Origin: Clostridia bacterium
GTDB taxonomy: Bacteria > Bacillota > Clostridia > Oscillospirales > RGIG577
DNA length: 7,191 bases
Reading direction: 5' to 3'
Assembly: GCA_017419325.1 (NCBI GenBank)
Contig: JAFOLN010000147.1
Span: 1 to 7,191, forward strand
The notes beneath the pieces are model-generated. The model ran no database searches and was not told the DNA's origin. It worked only from the letters and a program-made list of their open reading frames with translations. The position numbers and the translations under genes are program-made. Positions 1 through 5,549 of this stretch are shown here, one piece after another (position 1 is the stretch's first letter; each line of letters begins with the position of its first letter).

Positions 1-1262
1 CGCCCATAATACTGCTTGCGGCAATGTGCTATACCTTCGTGGGAGTGCTTCAGTCTTTCGGAAGCTTTAAGATTCCCGCAATCATGAGCCTTCTTTCCAA
101 CGCGCTCATGGTGCTGTACTTCGTTACGTTAAACGAACGCTTCGGCATAGGCGGTCTTGCGGCGGCGCTCGTCATCGGATGGATCATGCAGCTTGTGATA
201 CTGCTTCCGCCGCTTTATAAATTCGGCTACCGGTTCCGTTTCGGCATCGACTTTAAGGACGACGGCCTTCGCTCCTCGGTAAAAATGGCGGGGCCTGTGC
301 TCATATCCTCGTGGGTCATGCCGATAAACAACCTTATAACGCTGAACATTGCCTCATATTACGCCTCCTGGGGCGTAACGGTGCTCGATTATTCATATAA
401 GCTCTACTTTATAGTGGCGGGCGTGTTCTCCTACGCCATGACGAACCTCTACTTCCCGAGCCTCTCGCGCATGCAGGCGGCGGGTGACAGGGAGGGCGCG
501 CGCGATATGCTCTATACGATGATAAAGAGCGTGACTCTGATAGTCGTTCCGGTCGCGGCCTTTTTTATCGTCTTCTCAAGGGGCATCGTGCGGGTCGTAT
601 ACGAAAGCGGCTCCTTTGACGCGGGCGACGGTCAGATGACGGCGCTTGCGCTCATGATGTACACGGTGGGCATGTTCGGCTTTTCGTGGCAGGAGATACT
701 TAACAAATACTTCTATTCGTCGGGCGACTCGAAAACGCCCATGAAGGTGGCCATAGGCTCCATTGTCATAAACCTTGCGCTGGCGCTCGTGCTTTCCCGC
801 ACACCCATGGGCATTTACGGCATAGCCCTTTCGTCGGCGGCGTCCATAACGTATGCGGGCGCGGCGCTCTATGCGCTCCAGAACAGGCGCGACGGCAAAA
901 AGACCGACGGACGCATGGGCGCGTTCGTAGGAAAGAGCGTCATAATGTTCGTCATATCCTGCGCGGTGATGTGCGTGCTTTCGTACTTCATGAGTAAGCT
1001 CACCCTCGGACGCTTCACTACGCTTGCGGCGCTTATCGTTGCGTTCGCCGTTTCGGGAGTCGTATATCTTGCCGCCGCGAAGGCGCTTCGCGTAAGCGAG
1101 GTGACGGACATTGCGGCTCAGCTTTTCGGAAGGTTCCGGGGGAAAGCATCCGCCGAGGACGGCGGGGAGAACGCGGAGCCCGAAAGGCTCGAAGAAGCCC
1201 GCGAAGCCGAGGAGAGCGTGAGCGTCCCGGAAGCGGAAGAAGAAAAGGAAGAAAACAGGTAA
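1..1262 (+). CDS. murJ: MurJ/MviN-family lipid-linked oligosaccharide flippase, 5'-truncated by the window edge
   Basis: This polytopic inner-membrane protein of the MOP (MurJ/Wzx/MATE) superfamily is expected to flip lipid II or a similar undecaprenyl-linked sugar to the outer face. The reading frame is open from base 3, upstream of the ATG at base 24, so about 419 residues are visible. With usual MurJ length near 510, roughly the first 120-130 residues lie outside the window; the ATG at 24 is an internal Met. Family signatures are visible: a segment ending RVVYESGSFDAGD (about bases 590-630), then a long helix leading into FYSSGDSKTP (about 708-737), which matches the MurJ 'fYa-x-x-D-x-kTP' block, followed by further hydrophobic helices up to about base 1080. 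The last ~35 residues (about 1155-1259) form a charged tail with 16 Asp/Glu, not part of the family core. It is followed 40 nt later by a polysaccharide ligase/polymerase gene, so its substrate may be the product of this cluster rather than, or as well as, lipid II. Family assignment is firm; substrate is inference. Confidence 0.88.
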   Translation, partial: PIILLAAMCYTFVGVLQSFGSFKIPAIMSLLSNALMVLYFVTLNERFGIGGLAAALVIGWIMQLVILLPPLYKFGYRFRFGIDFKDDGLRSSVKMAGPVLISSWVMPINNLITLNIASYYASWGVTVLDYSYKLYFIVAGVFSYAMTNLYFPSLSRMQAAGDREGARDMLYTMIKSVTLIVVPVAAFFIVFSRGIVRVVYESGSFDAGDGQMTALALMMYTVGMFGFSWQEILNKYFYSSGDSKTPMKVAIGSIVINLALALVLSRTPMGIYGIALSSAASITYAGAALYALQNRRDGKKTDGRMGAFVGKSVIMFVISCAVMCVLSYFMSKLTLGRFTTLAALIVAFAVSGVVYLAAAKALRVSEVTDIAAQLFGRFRGKASAEDGGENAEPERLEEAREAEESVSVPEAEEEKEENR

Positions 1263-1287
1263 AATCATAAATTTATAATTCAAAAAA

Positions 1288-1303
1288 GAAGGGATGTGAT
1301 CGA
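1288..1303 (+). promoter_or_regulatory. Ribosome binding site and start-deciding context of the ligase gene
   Basis: GAAGGG at 1288-1293 is a good Shine-Dalgarno core, 9 nt ahead of the ATG at 1303. An in-frame ATG at 1294 is followed at once by TGA (ATGTGA), so it cannot start the gene, and the start must be 1303. The stretch GGATGTGATC (1292-1301) also differs by only one base from GGAGGTGATC, the complement of the 16S rRNA 3' end, although that pairing would sit very close to the start codon. Confidence 0.6.
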
Positions 1304-2898
1304 TGTTGATAAAGGCATTCAACCGGGGCTTTGACAGGTTCCTCGTATGGTTCAACGCAAGCGTCATAGGCACGATATTAAACGCCATAGGCCGTTTTGT
1401 GAAGCAGCTTTTTGCCGACAGCGCCATAGTGCGCGCCTTTTCCAGCGAGAACTTCGAGCGCATGTATGAAAGAAGCTTCATCGCGCGCTTTGTGAACTGG
1501 TTCTTCGGCCTCTTTGCCCGCGCGAACACGCATCTTTCCGTAATGGCGCAAAACAGCGCGATTCTGAGCTTCTTTAGGTTCATAATATCGAAGTTCAATC
1601 TCACGGTGTTTCTGGTGCTGCTTATAGCCTTCGGCGCGGTCTCGTATTTTACGGGCATATACCTTATCGCGGCGGCATATGTCGCGGTGGTGTTCGCCTT
1701 CATCGTGCTGTGCCGTCCCGAGGTGGGCATCATAGCCGTTGCGGGTCTTGCGCCGTTCATACCGACAATGGCGGCGGCGGGGCTTTTAGGCTTTACGCTG
1801 GTGTGCTTTCTTTTGCAGGCGCTTTTCGGCACCCGCTATAAGATAAAGACGAACCGCACCGGGCTTTTTCTCATCTTCTATATAATACTGCTCGTTGTGT
1901 ACGGCATAAATTCGTTTACGCCGCAGACGAGCATAAACATCGCGCTTCTGTGGTCGATGTTCGTTATATCGTATTTCCTCGTTATATCGCTTATCGACAC
2001 GAAACAGAAGTTCCATTGGGCAATGTTCATCTTCTCAACGGCGGCGCTGTTTACCGCGTTCTACGGCCTGTTCCAGTATGTGAGCGGACAGTTCGACATG
2101 ACGTGGGTGGACAAGGAGCTGTTTGAGGAGCTGGGACTTAGGGTATACTCCACGTTCGAGAACCCGAACGTATACGGCGAGTACCTGCTTTTGGCGGTGC
2201 CCCTTACGTTTGCAATGACGTTCCAGACAAAGCGCGTCATAGGAAGGCTTTACTACCTTCTGTCCACCGTGGTGCTTTTGTGCGCCCTCGCGCTTACGTA
2301 TTCGCGCGGCTGCTATCTTGCGCTCATACTCGCGTTCGCGGTGTTCCTCTTTTACGTATCCCGCAGGCTGCTTGCAATATGCGCGGTGCTCATGCTTTTC
2401 GTACCGTTCGCGCTGCCTGCGTCGATAATAAACAGATTTGCAAGCATAACGAATCTGGCCGATTCGTCCACCAGCTACCGCCTCCACATATGGGAGGGCT
2501 CGCTTAAAATGATAAGCGACTTCTGGTACATGGGCATAGGCCACGGCACGGAGGCGTTCAACAGCGTATATCCCTATTATTCGCTTAACTCCATAGTCGC
2601 GCCCCATTCGCATAACCTGTATCTCCAGCTTACGGTGGAGATGGGCATATGGGGGCTTATAGTCTTCCTTCTTGTCATGTTCTCGTTCTTTAACGACAGC
2701 GTGTCTACTATAAAGAAGCAGACGGCGACGGGGACCCGCGTTATGATCGCGGCGGGCGTTGCGGCAGTCGTGGGATTTCTGTTCCAGGGACTGTTCGACT
2801 ATGTATTCTATAATTACAGGGTATATCTTATCTTCTTTATGTCGCTGGGGCTTCTTACGGCCTACAACTCCATTATAAGGCGGGAGGCATCGCAATGA
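1303..2898 (+). CDS. O-antigen ligase / Wzy-type polysaccharide polymerase family membrane protein
   Basis: This 531-residue polytopic membrane protein probably polymerises lipid-linked repeat units or transfers them to an acceptor on the outer face of the membrane. Residues 1-95 are an amphipathic, Phe/Arg/Ser-rich extension without obvious membrane spans. From about 100 onward come roughly a dozen hydrophobic segments. Hallmarks of the Wzy_C/RfaL-type domain are in order: ENPNVYGEYLLLAVPL (286-301), LTYSRGCYLAL (331-341), IGHGTEAF (412-419) and the loop PHSHNLYLQLTVEMGIWGL (434-452), whose HSHN and downstream Glu are the usual conserved positions of the large periplasmic or extracellular loop. 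Length is somewhat above the usual 400-480 because of the N-terminal extension. The stop codon overlaps the next start as ATGA, implying translational coupling to the glycosyltransferase. Polymerase and ligase cannot be told apart from sequence alone, so no gene symbol is given. Family assignment is strong; substrate is unknown. Confidence 0.88.
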   Translation: MLIKAFNRGFDRFLVWFNASVIGTILNAIGRFVKQLFADSAIVRAFSSENFERMYERSFIARFVNWFFGLFARANTHLSVMAQNSAILSFFRFIISKFNLTVFLVLLIAFGAVSYFTGIYLIAAAYVAVVFAFIVLCRPEVGIIAVAGLAPFIPTMAAAGLLGFTLVCFLLQALFGTRYKIKTNRTGLFLIFYIILLVVYGINSFTPQTSINIALLWSMFVISYFLVISLIDTKQKFHWAMFIFSTAALFTAFYGLFQYVSGQFDMTWVDKELFEELGLRVYSTFENPNVYGEYLLLAVPLTFAMTFQTKRVIGRLYYLLSTVVLLCALALTYSRGCYLALILAFAVFLFYVSRRLLAICAVLMLFVPFALPASIINRFASITNLADSSTSYRLHIWEGSLKMISDFWYMGIGHGTEAFNSVYPYYSLNSIVAPHSHNLYLQLTVEMGIWGLIVFLLVMFSFFNDSVSTIKKQTATGTRVMIAAGVAAVVGFLFQGLFDYVFYNYRVYLIFFMSLGLLTAYNSIIRREASQ

Positions 2899-4022
2899 TA
2901 AAAGCAATAAACGTAATATCCGACACCAACATCGGCGGCGCGGGAAAGATACTTTTAAGCTTCCTTGAAAAATACGACCGCGAGCGCTTCGACGTAAAGG
3001 TGGTCATACCGAAAAACAGTCAGCTAAAGGAGCGCATTGAGGCGCTGGGCGTCCCCGCGATAGAGGTGGACGGCATGGCCGACGACTCAAAGGGAAAGGC
3101 GGCGGAAGCGGAGCTTCTTGAGCTTTTTAAAACGGAGAAGCCCGACGTGGTACACACCCACGCGTCGCTTGGGGCGCGCCGCGCGGCGAAGAAATACGGC
3201 AAATGCGCCATCGTATACACGCGCCACAGCGTATTCGACCAGCCGTCGTGGAAAAAGAGCTTCCCCTTCAAGCAGATAAACGGCCATGTGAACAATTCGC
3301 TTGCCGACCGCGTTATAGCGGTGTCGCCGGCGGCGAAGGAGAACATAGTCGAGGTGGGCGTGGACCCCGAAAAGATTCAGGTCATCTTTAACGGCGTCGC
3401 CCCGGCGGTGAAGCTTACAGATGAAGAGAAGGCCGCCGTAAGGGAAAAGTGGGGCGTCGGCGCGGACGACTTCGTATGCGCCATAATCGCGCGCCTTGAG
3501 GAAGTAAAGGGCCATGAATACGTTCTTAAAGCCGCAAAGAAGCTTATGGACGCGGGCGAGAACGTAAAAATCATGATAGCCGGAAACGGCTCCATTGAGA
3601 ACAGGCTTAAGGCCATGGCGGAAGATATGAAGCTTACCAACGTGATATTCACGGGCTTCATCCGCGAGATACACGAGATAGAGAACATAATGGACGTGCA
3701 GCTTAACGCCTCCTACGGCACGGAGGCCACGTCGCTTTCGCTTCTCGAGGGAATGAGCCTGGGCGTTCCCGCCATAGTATCCGACTTCGGCGGAAACCCA
3801 TACGTCATCGAGACGGGCGTAAACGGCATCGTGGTGCCGAAGCGGGACGAGAACGCGCTATGCGACGCGATACTGAAGATAAAGAGCGACCGCGAGCTTT
3901 ACGACAAATGCTCGGAGGGCGCAAAAAAAGTGTTCTCGGAGAAATTCACGGTTGAATCCATGACAAGGCAGATAGAGGACGTATATACGGAGCTTTCGGC
4001 AAAAAAGGGAGGCGTAAACTAA
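2895..4022 (+). CDS. Glycosyltransferase family 4 (GT-B fold, retaining)
   Basis: This 375-residue cytoplasmic glycosyltransferase is likely to add a sugar from a nucleotide-sugar donor to a lipid-linked acceptor in surface polysaccharide assembly. The N-terminal half shows the GT-B acceptor domain: a Gly-rich loop NIGGAGK (12-18), KPDVVHTHAS (82-91) and DRVIAVSPAAKENIV (138-152). The donor domain begins near 190 with the usual block AIIARLEEVKGHEYVLKA (196-213), then IMIAGNG (226-232) and NVIFTGFIREI (249-259). The EX7E motif is present as E277 and E285 within GTEATSLSLLEGMSLGVP (275-292), followed by GGNPYVIETGVNG (299-311). Length is normal for GT4. The start is supported by GGGAGG at 2882-2887, 7 nt upstream, and by the 4-nt ATGA overlap with the ligase gene. 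Family is near certain; donor, acceptor and linkage cannot be read from the sequence. Confidence 0.93.
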   Translation: MIKAINVISDTNIGGAGKILLSFLEKYDRERFDVKVVIPKNSQLKERIEALGVPAIEVDGMADDSKGKAAEAELLELFKTEKPDVVHTHASLGARRAAKKYGKCAIVYTRHSVFDQPSWKKSFPFKQINGHVNNSLADRVIAVSPAAKENIVEVGVDPEKIQVIFNGVAPAVKLTDEEKAAVREKWGVGADDFVCAIIARLEEVKGHEYVLKAAKKLMDAGENVKIMIAGNGSIENRLKAMAEDMKLTNVIFTGFIREIHEIENIMDVQLNASYGTEATSLSLLEGMSLGVPAIVSDFGGNPYVIETGVNGIVVPKRDENALCDAILKIKSDRELYDKCSEGAKKVFSEKFTVESMTRQIEDVYTELSAKKGGVN

Positions 4023-4023
4023 A

Positions 4024-4521
4024 ATGAGAGAAAGACAGTACAGGCTGTTCGGAAAAGTGGGAGTGCTCGATATAATCATCGTCGTATTGGTTATACTGGG
4101 TCTTTACGCCGCTTTTTCCTACGCGGTCAACATGGACGTTTCGGCGGCAAACGGTCAGAAGCAGATAGAATACGGCGTTTACCTTACGAAGAAGGACGCG
4201 GCCTTTGAGGACAGGATAGAGATAGGCATGAACGTGTACGATTCCTTAAAGGGTCAGAAGATCGGCACCATAGTGGGCTACGACGTGGAGCCCTACAGCA
4301 CCATCCAGCCCAACATCGTAACGGGCGAGATGGTAAAGAGCAACGTGGACGGCTACTACAACTACATCGTGGTCATAAGCGCGTCGGCGGATATCTCGGA
4401 GGCCACCACGGCAGTGGGAAGCTACGAGGTGGCCGTGGGCAAGGAGATGTTCCTTCGCACAAAGACGTTCGCCTCGGGCGGATACTGCGTGACGCTGAAT
4501 GTTGTCGGAGGTGAGGGCTGA
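4024..4521 (+). CDS. DUF4330-like single-pass membrane protein, first of a tandem pair
   Basis: This 165-residue protein has unknown biochemical function. A short basic N-terminus with the motif RLFGKVGVLDI (7-17) leads into one hydrophobic helix (about 14-35). The rest (about 36-165) is predicted to lie outside the membrane, with the N-terminus inside, and looks beta-rich. It carries VYDSLKGQKIGTI (71-83) and, just after, EPY (89-91), both with counterparts in the next protein. The FGK-x(3-4)-D opening before a membrane helix is what I recall as the signature of DUF4330 proteins; this is recognition from memory, not a search. The start lies one base after the glycosyltransferase stop, with GGGAGG at 4007-4012 (11-nt spacing). 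The stop overlaps the next start as TGATG. Position at the end of a polysaccharide operon suggests an accessory role in surface glycan synthesis or export. Confidence 0.8.
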   Translation: MRERQYRLFGKVGVLDIIIVVLVILGLYAAFSYAVNMDVSAANGQKQIEYGVYLTKKDAAFEDRIEIGMNVYDSLKGQKIGTIVGYDVEPYSTIQPNIVTGEMVKSNVDGYYNYIVVISASADISEATTAVGSYEVAVGKEMFLRTKTFASGGYCVTLNVVGGEG

Positions 4522-4523
4522 TG
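4507..4523 (+). promoter_or_regulatory. Near-perfect Shine-Dalgarno and TGATG coupling site
   Basis: GGAGGTGA at 4507-4514 is an exact match to the anti-Shine-Dalgarno complement, 6 nt from the ATG at 4521. It lies inside the last codons of the upstream gene, whose TGA (4519-4521) shares its A with the start codon. This fixes the start of the second DUF4330-like gene and favours matched production of the two proteins. Confidence 0.75.
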
Positions 4524-5003
4524 GACAAGAAGGGAAAGCTTTTCGGCAAGGTAAGCATTATAGACATAATACTTATCATAATCATAATCGCCGCGGTATG
4601 CGCGGTGGGACTCAAGACGATGAACGCGGGCTCCAGCGCTCAGGTAAAGAGCGACACCCAGTTCTACGTTACGTTCAAGGTTGAGAACGTGCGCTCCTAT
4701 ACGCTTGACGCCGTGGAGGAGGGCGATATCTTCTACGAGAAGAACGCGGCGAAGCTGGGCACCGTTACGGCCGTTTCCGGCGAGCCCTATATGGAGATAG
4801 TAACGCTTCAGGACGGCACGTCCATGCAGTCGCCGTCGGTTGAAAGATACACCGTTTACATCACCATGCTCTGCGAGGGCAAGGAGGACGCGGACGGCTT
4901 CTATATAGGCGGAACAAAGCAGGTGGCAAGCGGAATGGATATAAAATTAAAGAGCGCGAACTTAAACTGCAACGCCGAAGTATATGATGTGGAGCGCAAA
5001 TAA
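4521..5003 (+). CDS. DUF4330-like single-pass membrane protein, second of a tandem pair
   Basis: This 160-residue paralogue of the preceding protein has the same architecture. The N-terminus KLFGKVSIIDI (6-16) leads into one very hydrophobic helix (about 13-31, largely Ile), followed by an extracytoplasmic, probably beta-rich domain. Matching landmarks in that domain are GDIFYEKNAAKLGTV (68-82) and EPY (88-90), and the C-terminal portion VASGMDIKLKS (135-145) lines up with VAVGKEMFLRT in its partner. The two proteins are clearly related but strongly diverged, so this is an old duplication rather than a recent one. Function is unknown; joint translation suggests a heteromer or two subunits of one apparatus. 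It is the last gene of the polysaccharide operon before an AT-rich gap. Confidence 0.8.
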   Translation: MDKKGKLFGKVSIIDIILIIIIIAAVCAVGLKTMNAGSSAQVKSDTQFYVTFKVENVRSYTLDAVEEGDIFYEKNAAKLGTVTAVSGEPYMEIVTLQDGTSMQSPSVERYTVYITMLCEGKEDADGFYIGGTKQVASGMDIKLKSANLNCNAEVYDVERK

Positions 5004-5152
5004 TTTCCAGAATTTTGTTTAGAAAAAACACCGAAAAACACAAAACGTGCTCCGTCAAAGATATACAGATTAACTATTGACTATTTTTTTGATTTAGTTT
5101 ATTCTATTTAATAAAGTGCTGAGCAAAATCTATATGAATGGGGCGGTATTTT
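5004..5152 (+). other. AT-rich intergenic region ahead of the HPr gene
   Basis: The composition drops sharply from the GC-rich operon to AT-rich sequence. I find no convincing intrinsic terminator for the upstream operon: the only hairpin seen is a weak 5-bp AU stem (TGTTT/AAACA, near 5016-5030) that is not GC-rich and has no U-tract after it. The second half carries the probable HPr promoter. No cre-like operator was recognised. Confidence 0.6.
5077..5105 (+). promoter_or_regulatory. Probable sigma-A promoter of the HPr gene
   Basis: The -35 box TTGACT (5077-5082, 5 of 6 to consensus) and -10 box TATTCT (5100-5105, 4 of 6) are separated by exactly 17 nt of T-rich spacer. Transcription would begin near 5112, giving a leader of about 40 nt before the ATG at 5153. 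Position, spacing and AT-rich setting fit a housekeeping promoter. The start of transcription is inferred. Confidence 0.65.
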
Positions 5153-5419
5153 ATGCAGTCGGCTAAAGTTGTTGTAGAAAACGAAGTAGGATTACATGCC
5201 AGACCGGCAACATTTTTCATACAGAAGGCAAATGAGTACAAGTCCAGCATCTGGGTTGAAAAGGCGGGCCGCAGAGTTAATGCAAAGAGTCTGCTTGGCG
5301 TGCTTTCCTTAGGCATAAGCAAGGGTATGGAGATTGATATCATTGCCGAAGGACCTGACGAGGAACTGGCGGCAAAGAGCTTGCAGGAGCTTGTTTCCAA
5401 GAATTTTTCCAGCATTTAA
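5153..5419 (+). CDS. ptsH: HPr family phosphocarrier protein of the sugar phosphotransferase system
   Basis: HPr carries a phosphoryl group from enzyme I (on its active-site His) to the sugar-specific EIIA proteins in the cytoplasm; in Firmicutes HPr kinase also phosphorylates a Ser, turning it into a co-regulator for CcpA. Starting at 5153 the protein is 88 residues, the normal family length, with the active His exactly at position 15 in GLHARPA (13-19) and the regulatory Ser at 46 in NAKSLLGVLSLG (43-54). That numbering, plus GGGGCGG (5140-5146) 6 nt upstream, is why I prefer this start over the in-frame ATG at 5138, which lacks a ribosome binding site. Having His15 argues against Crh, which lacks it. 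The gene appears monocistronic, with its own promoter and a terminator downstream. Its codons (AGA, TTA, GTA, ATT/ATC) differ from the flanking genes, as is common for highly expressed genes. Whether it is the main PTS HPr or a second HPr-like paralogue cannot be decided here. Confidence 0.95.
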   Translation: MQSAKVVVENEVGLHARPATFFIQKANEYKSSIWVEKAGRRVNAKSLLGVLSLGISKGMEIDIIAEGPDEELAAKSLQELVSKNFSSI

Positions 5420-5456
5420 GCTTTAAATGCCGCATACTTTTGCGTCATAGCTTTTT
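5418..5456 (+). terminator. Weak hairpin directly after the HPr stop codon, possible first terminator
   Basis: AAGCT (5418-5422) can pair with AGCTT (5449-5453), ATG (5427-5429) with CAT (5446-5448), and CGCA (5431-5434) with TGCG (5441-5444) around a 6-nt loop. The stem overlaps a T-run (5452-5456). It is interrupted by bulges and is much weaker than the next hairpin, so it may be a poor terminator or one of several alternative folds in this trailer. Confidence 0.35.
5434..5446 (+). promoter_or_regulatory. Segment able to pair with the terminator left arm (antiterminator-like)
   Basis: ATACTTTTGCGTC can pair with GACGCAAAGTAT at 5488-5499 over 12 base pairs with one bulged T (5441). The target contains most of the left arm of the terminator at 5485-5520, so the two structures exclude each other. 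The segment also resembles the terminator's right arm region (ATACTGTGCGTC, 5498-5509). The pairing is seen in the sequence; a regulatory role is inference. Confidence 0.35.
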
Positions 5457-5484
5457 GTTAAAAAGAACATAGGTGTAATCTCGC

Positions 5485-5520
5485 AAGGACGCAAAGTATA
5501 CTGTGCGTCCTTTTCTTTTT
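5485..5520 (+). terminator. Intrinsic (Rho-independent) terminator between ptsH and uvrC
   Basis: A perfect 9-bp stem, AAGGACGCA (5485-5493) with TGCGTCCTT (5504-5512), closes a 10-nt loop and is followed by TTCTTTTT (5513-5520). It should end the ptsH transcript 66-100 nt past the stop codon. Only 29 nt separate it from the uvrC start, and I see no strong promoter in that gap, so uvrC may depend on read-through or on a promoter I cannot recognise. Confidence 0.85.
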
Positions 5521-5549
5521 TCAAAAAATCGAGGGGAAGGAGGGATATT

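Noticed and set aside
1274..1279. Perfect TATAAT in the 40-nt gap between murJ and the ligase gene, as a possible internal promoter
   Set aside because: No -35-like hexamer lies 16-18 nt upstream (that stretch reads GAAAAC) and there is no extended -10 TG. An AT-rich gap can easily contain TATAAT by chance.
576..1832. Long minus-strand open frame of 418 codons
   Set aside because: It runs antisense across the end of murJ, the intergenic gap and the start of the ligase gene. Its product is basic and low in recognisable motifs, and it has no family resemblance. It is a shadow of the sense codon pattern.
2035..2907. Minus-strand open frame of 290 codons inside the ligase gene
   Set aside because: It is fully antisense to a well supported membrane protein, and its Arg/His/Lys-rich translation is typical of a shadow frame.
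5138..5152. In-frame upstream ATG as the HPr start (93 residues)
   Set aside because: No ribosome binding site precedes 5138. The GGGGCGG sequence lies after it and serves the ATG at 5153, which also gives the canonical 88-residue HPr with His15 and Ser46.
5153..5419. Crh instead of HPr
   Set aside because: Crh lacks the phosphorylatable His at position 15. This protein has GLHARPA with His15 as well as Ser46.
5455..5479. Possible uvrC promoter using TTGTTA (5455-5460) and TGTAAT (5474-5479)
   Set aside because: The spacer would be only 13 nt, too short for a sigma-A promoter. TGTAAT with 17-nt spacing meets CTTTTT, which is not a -35 box.
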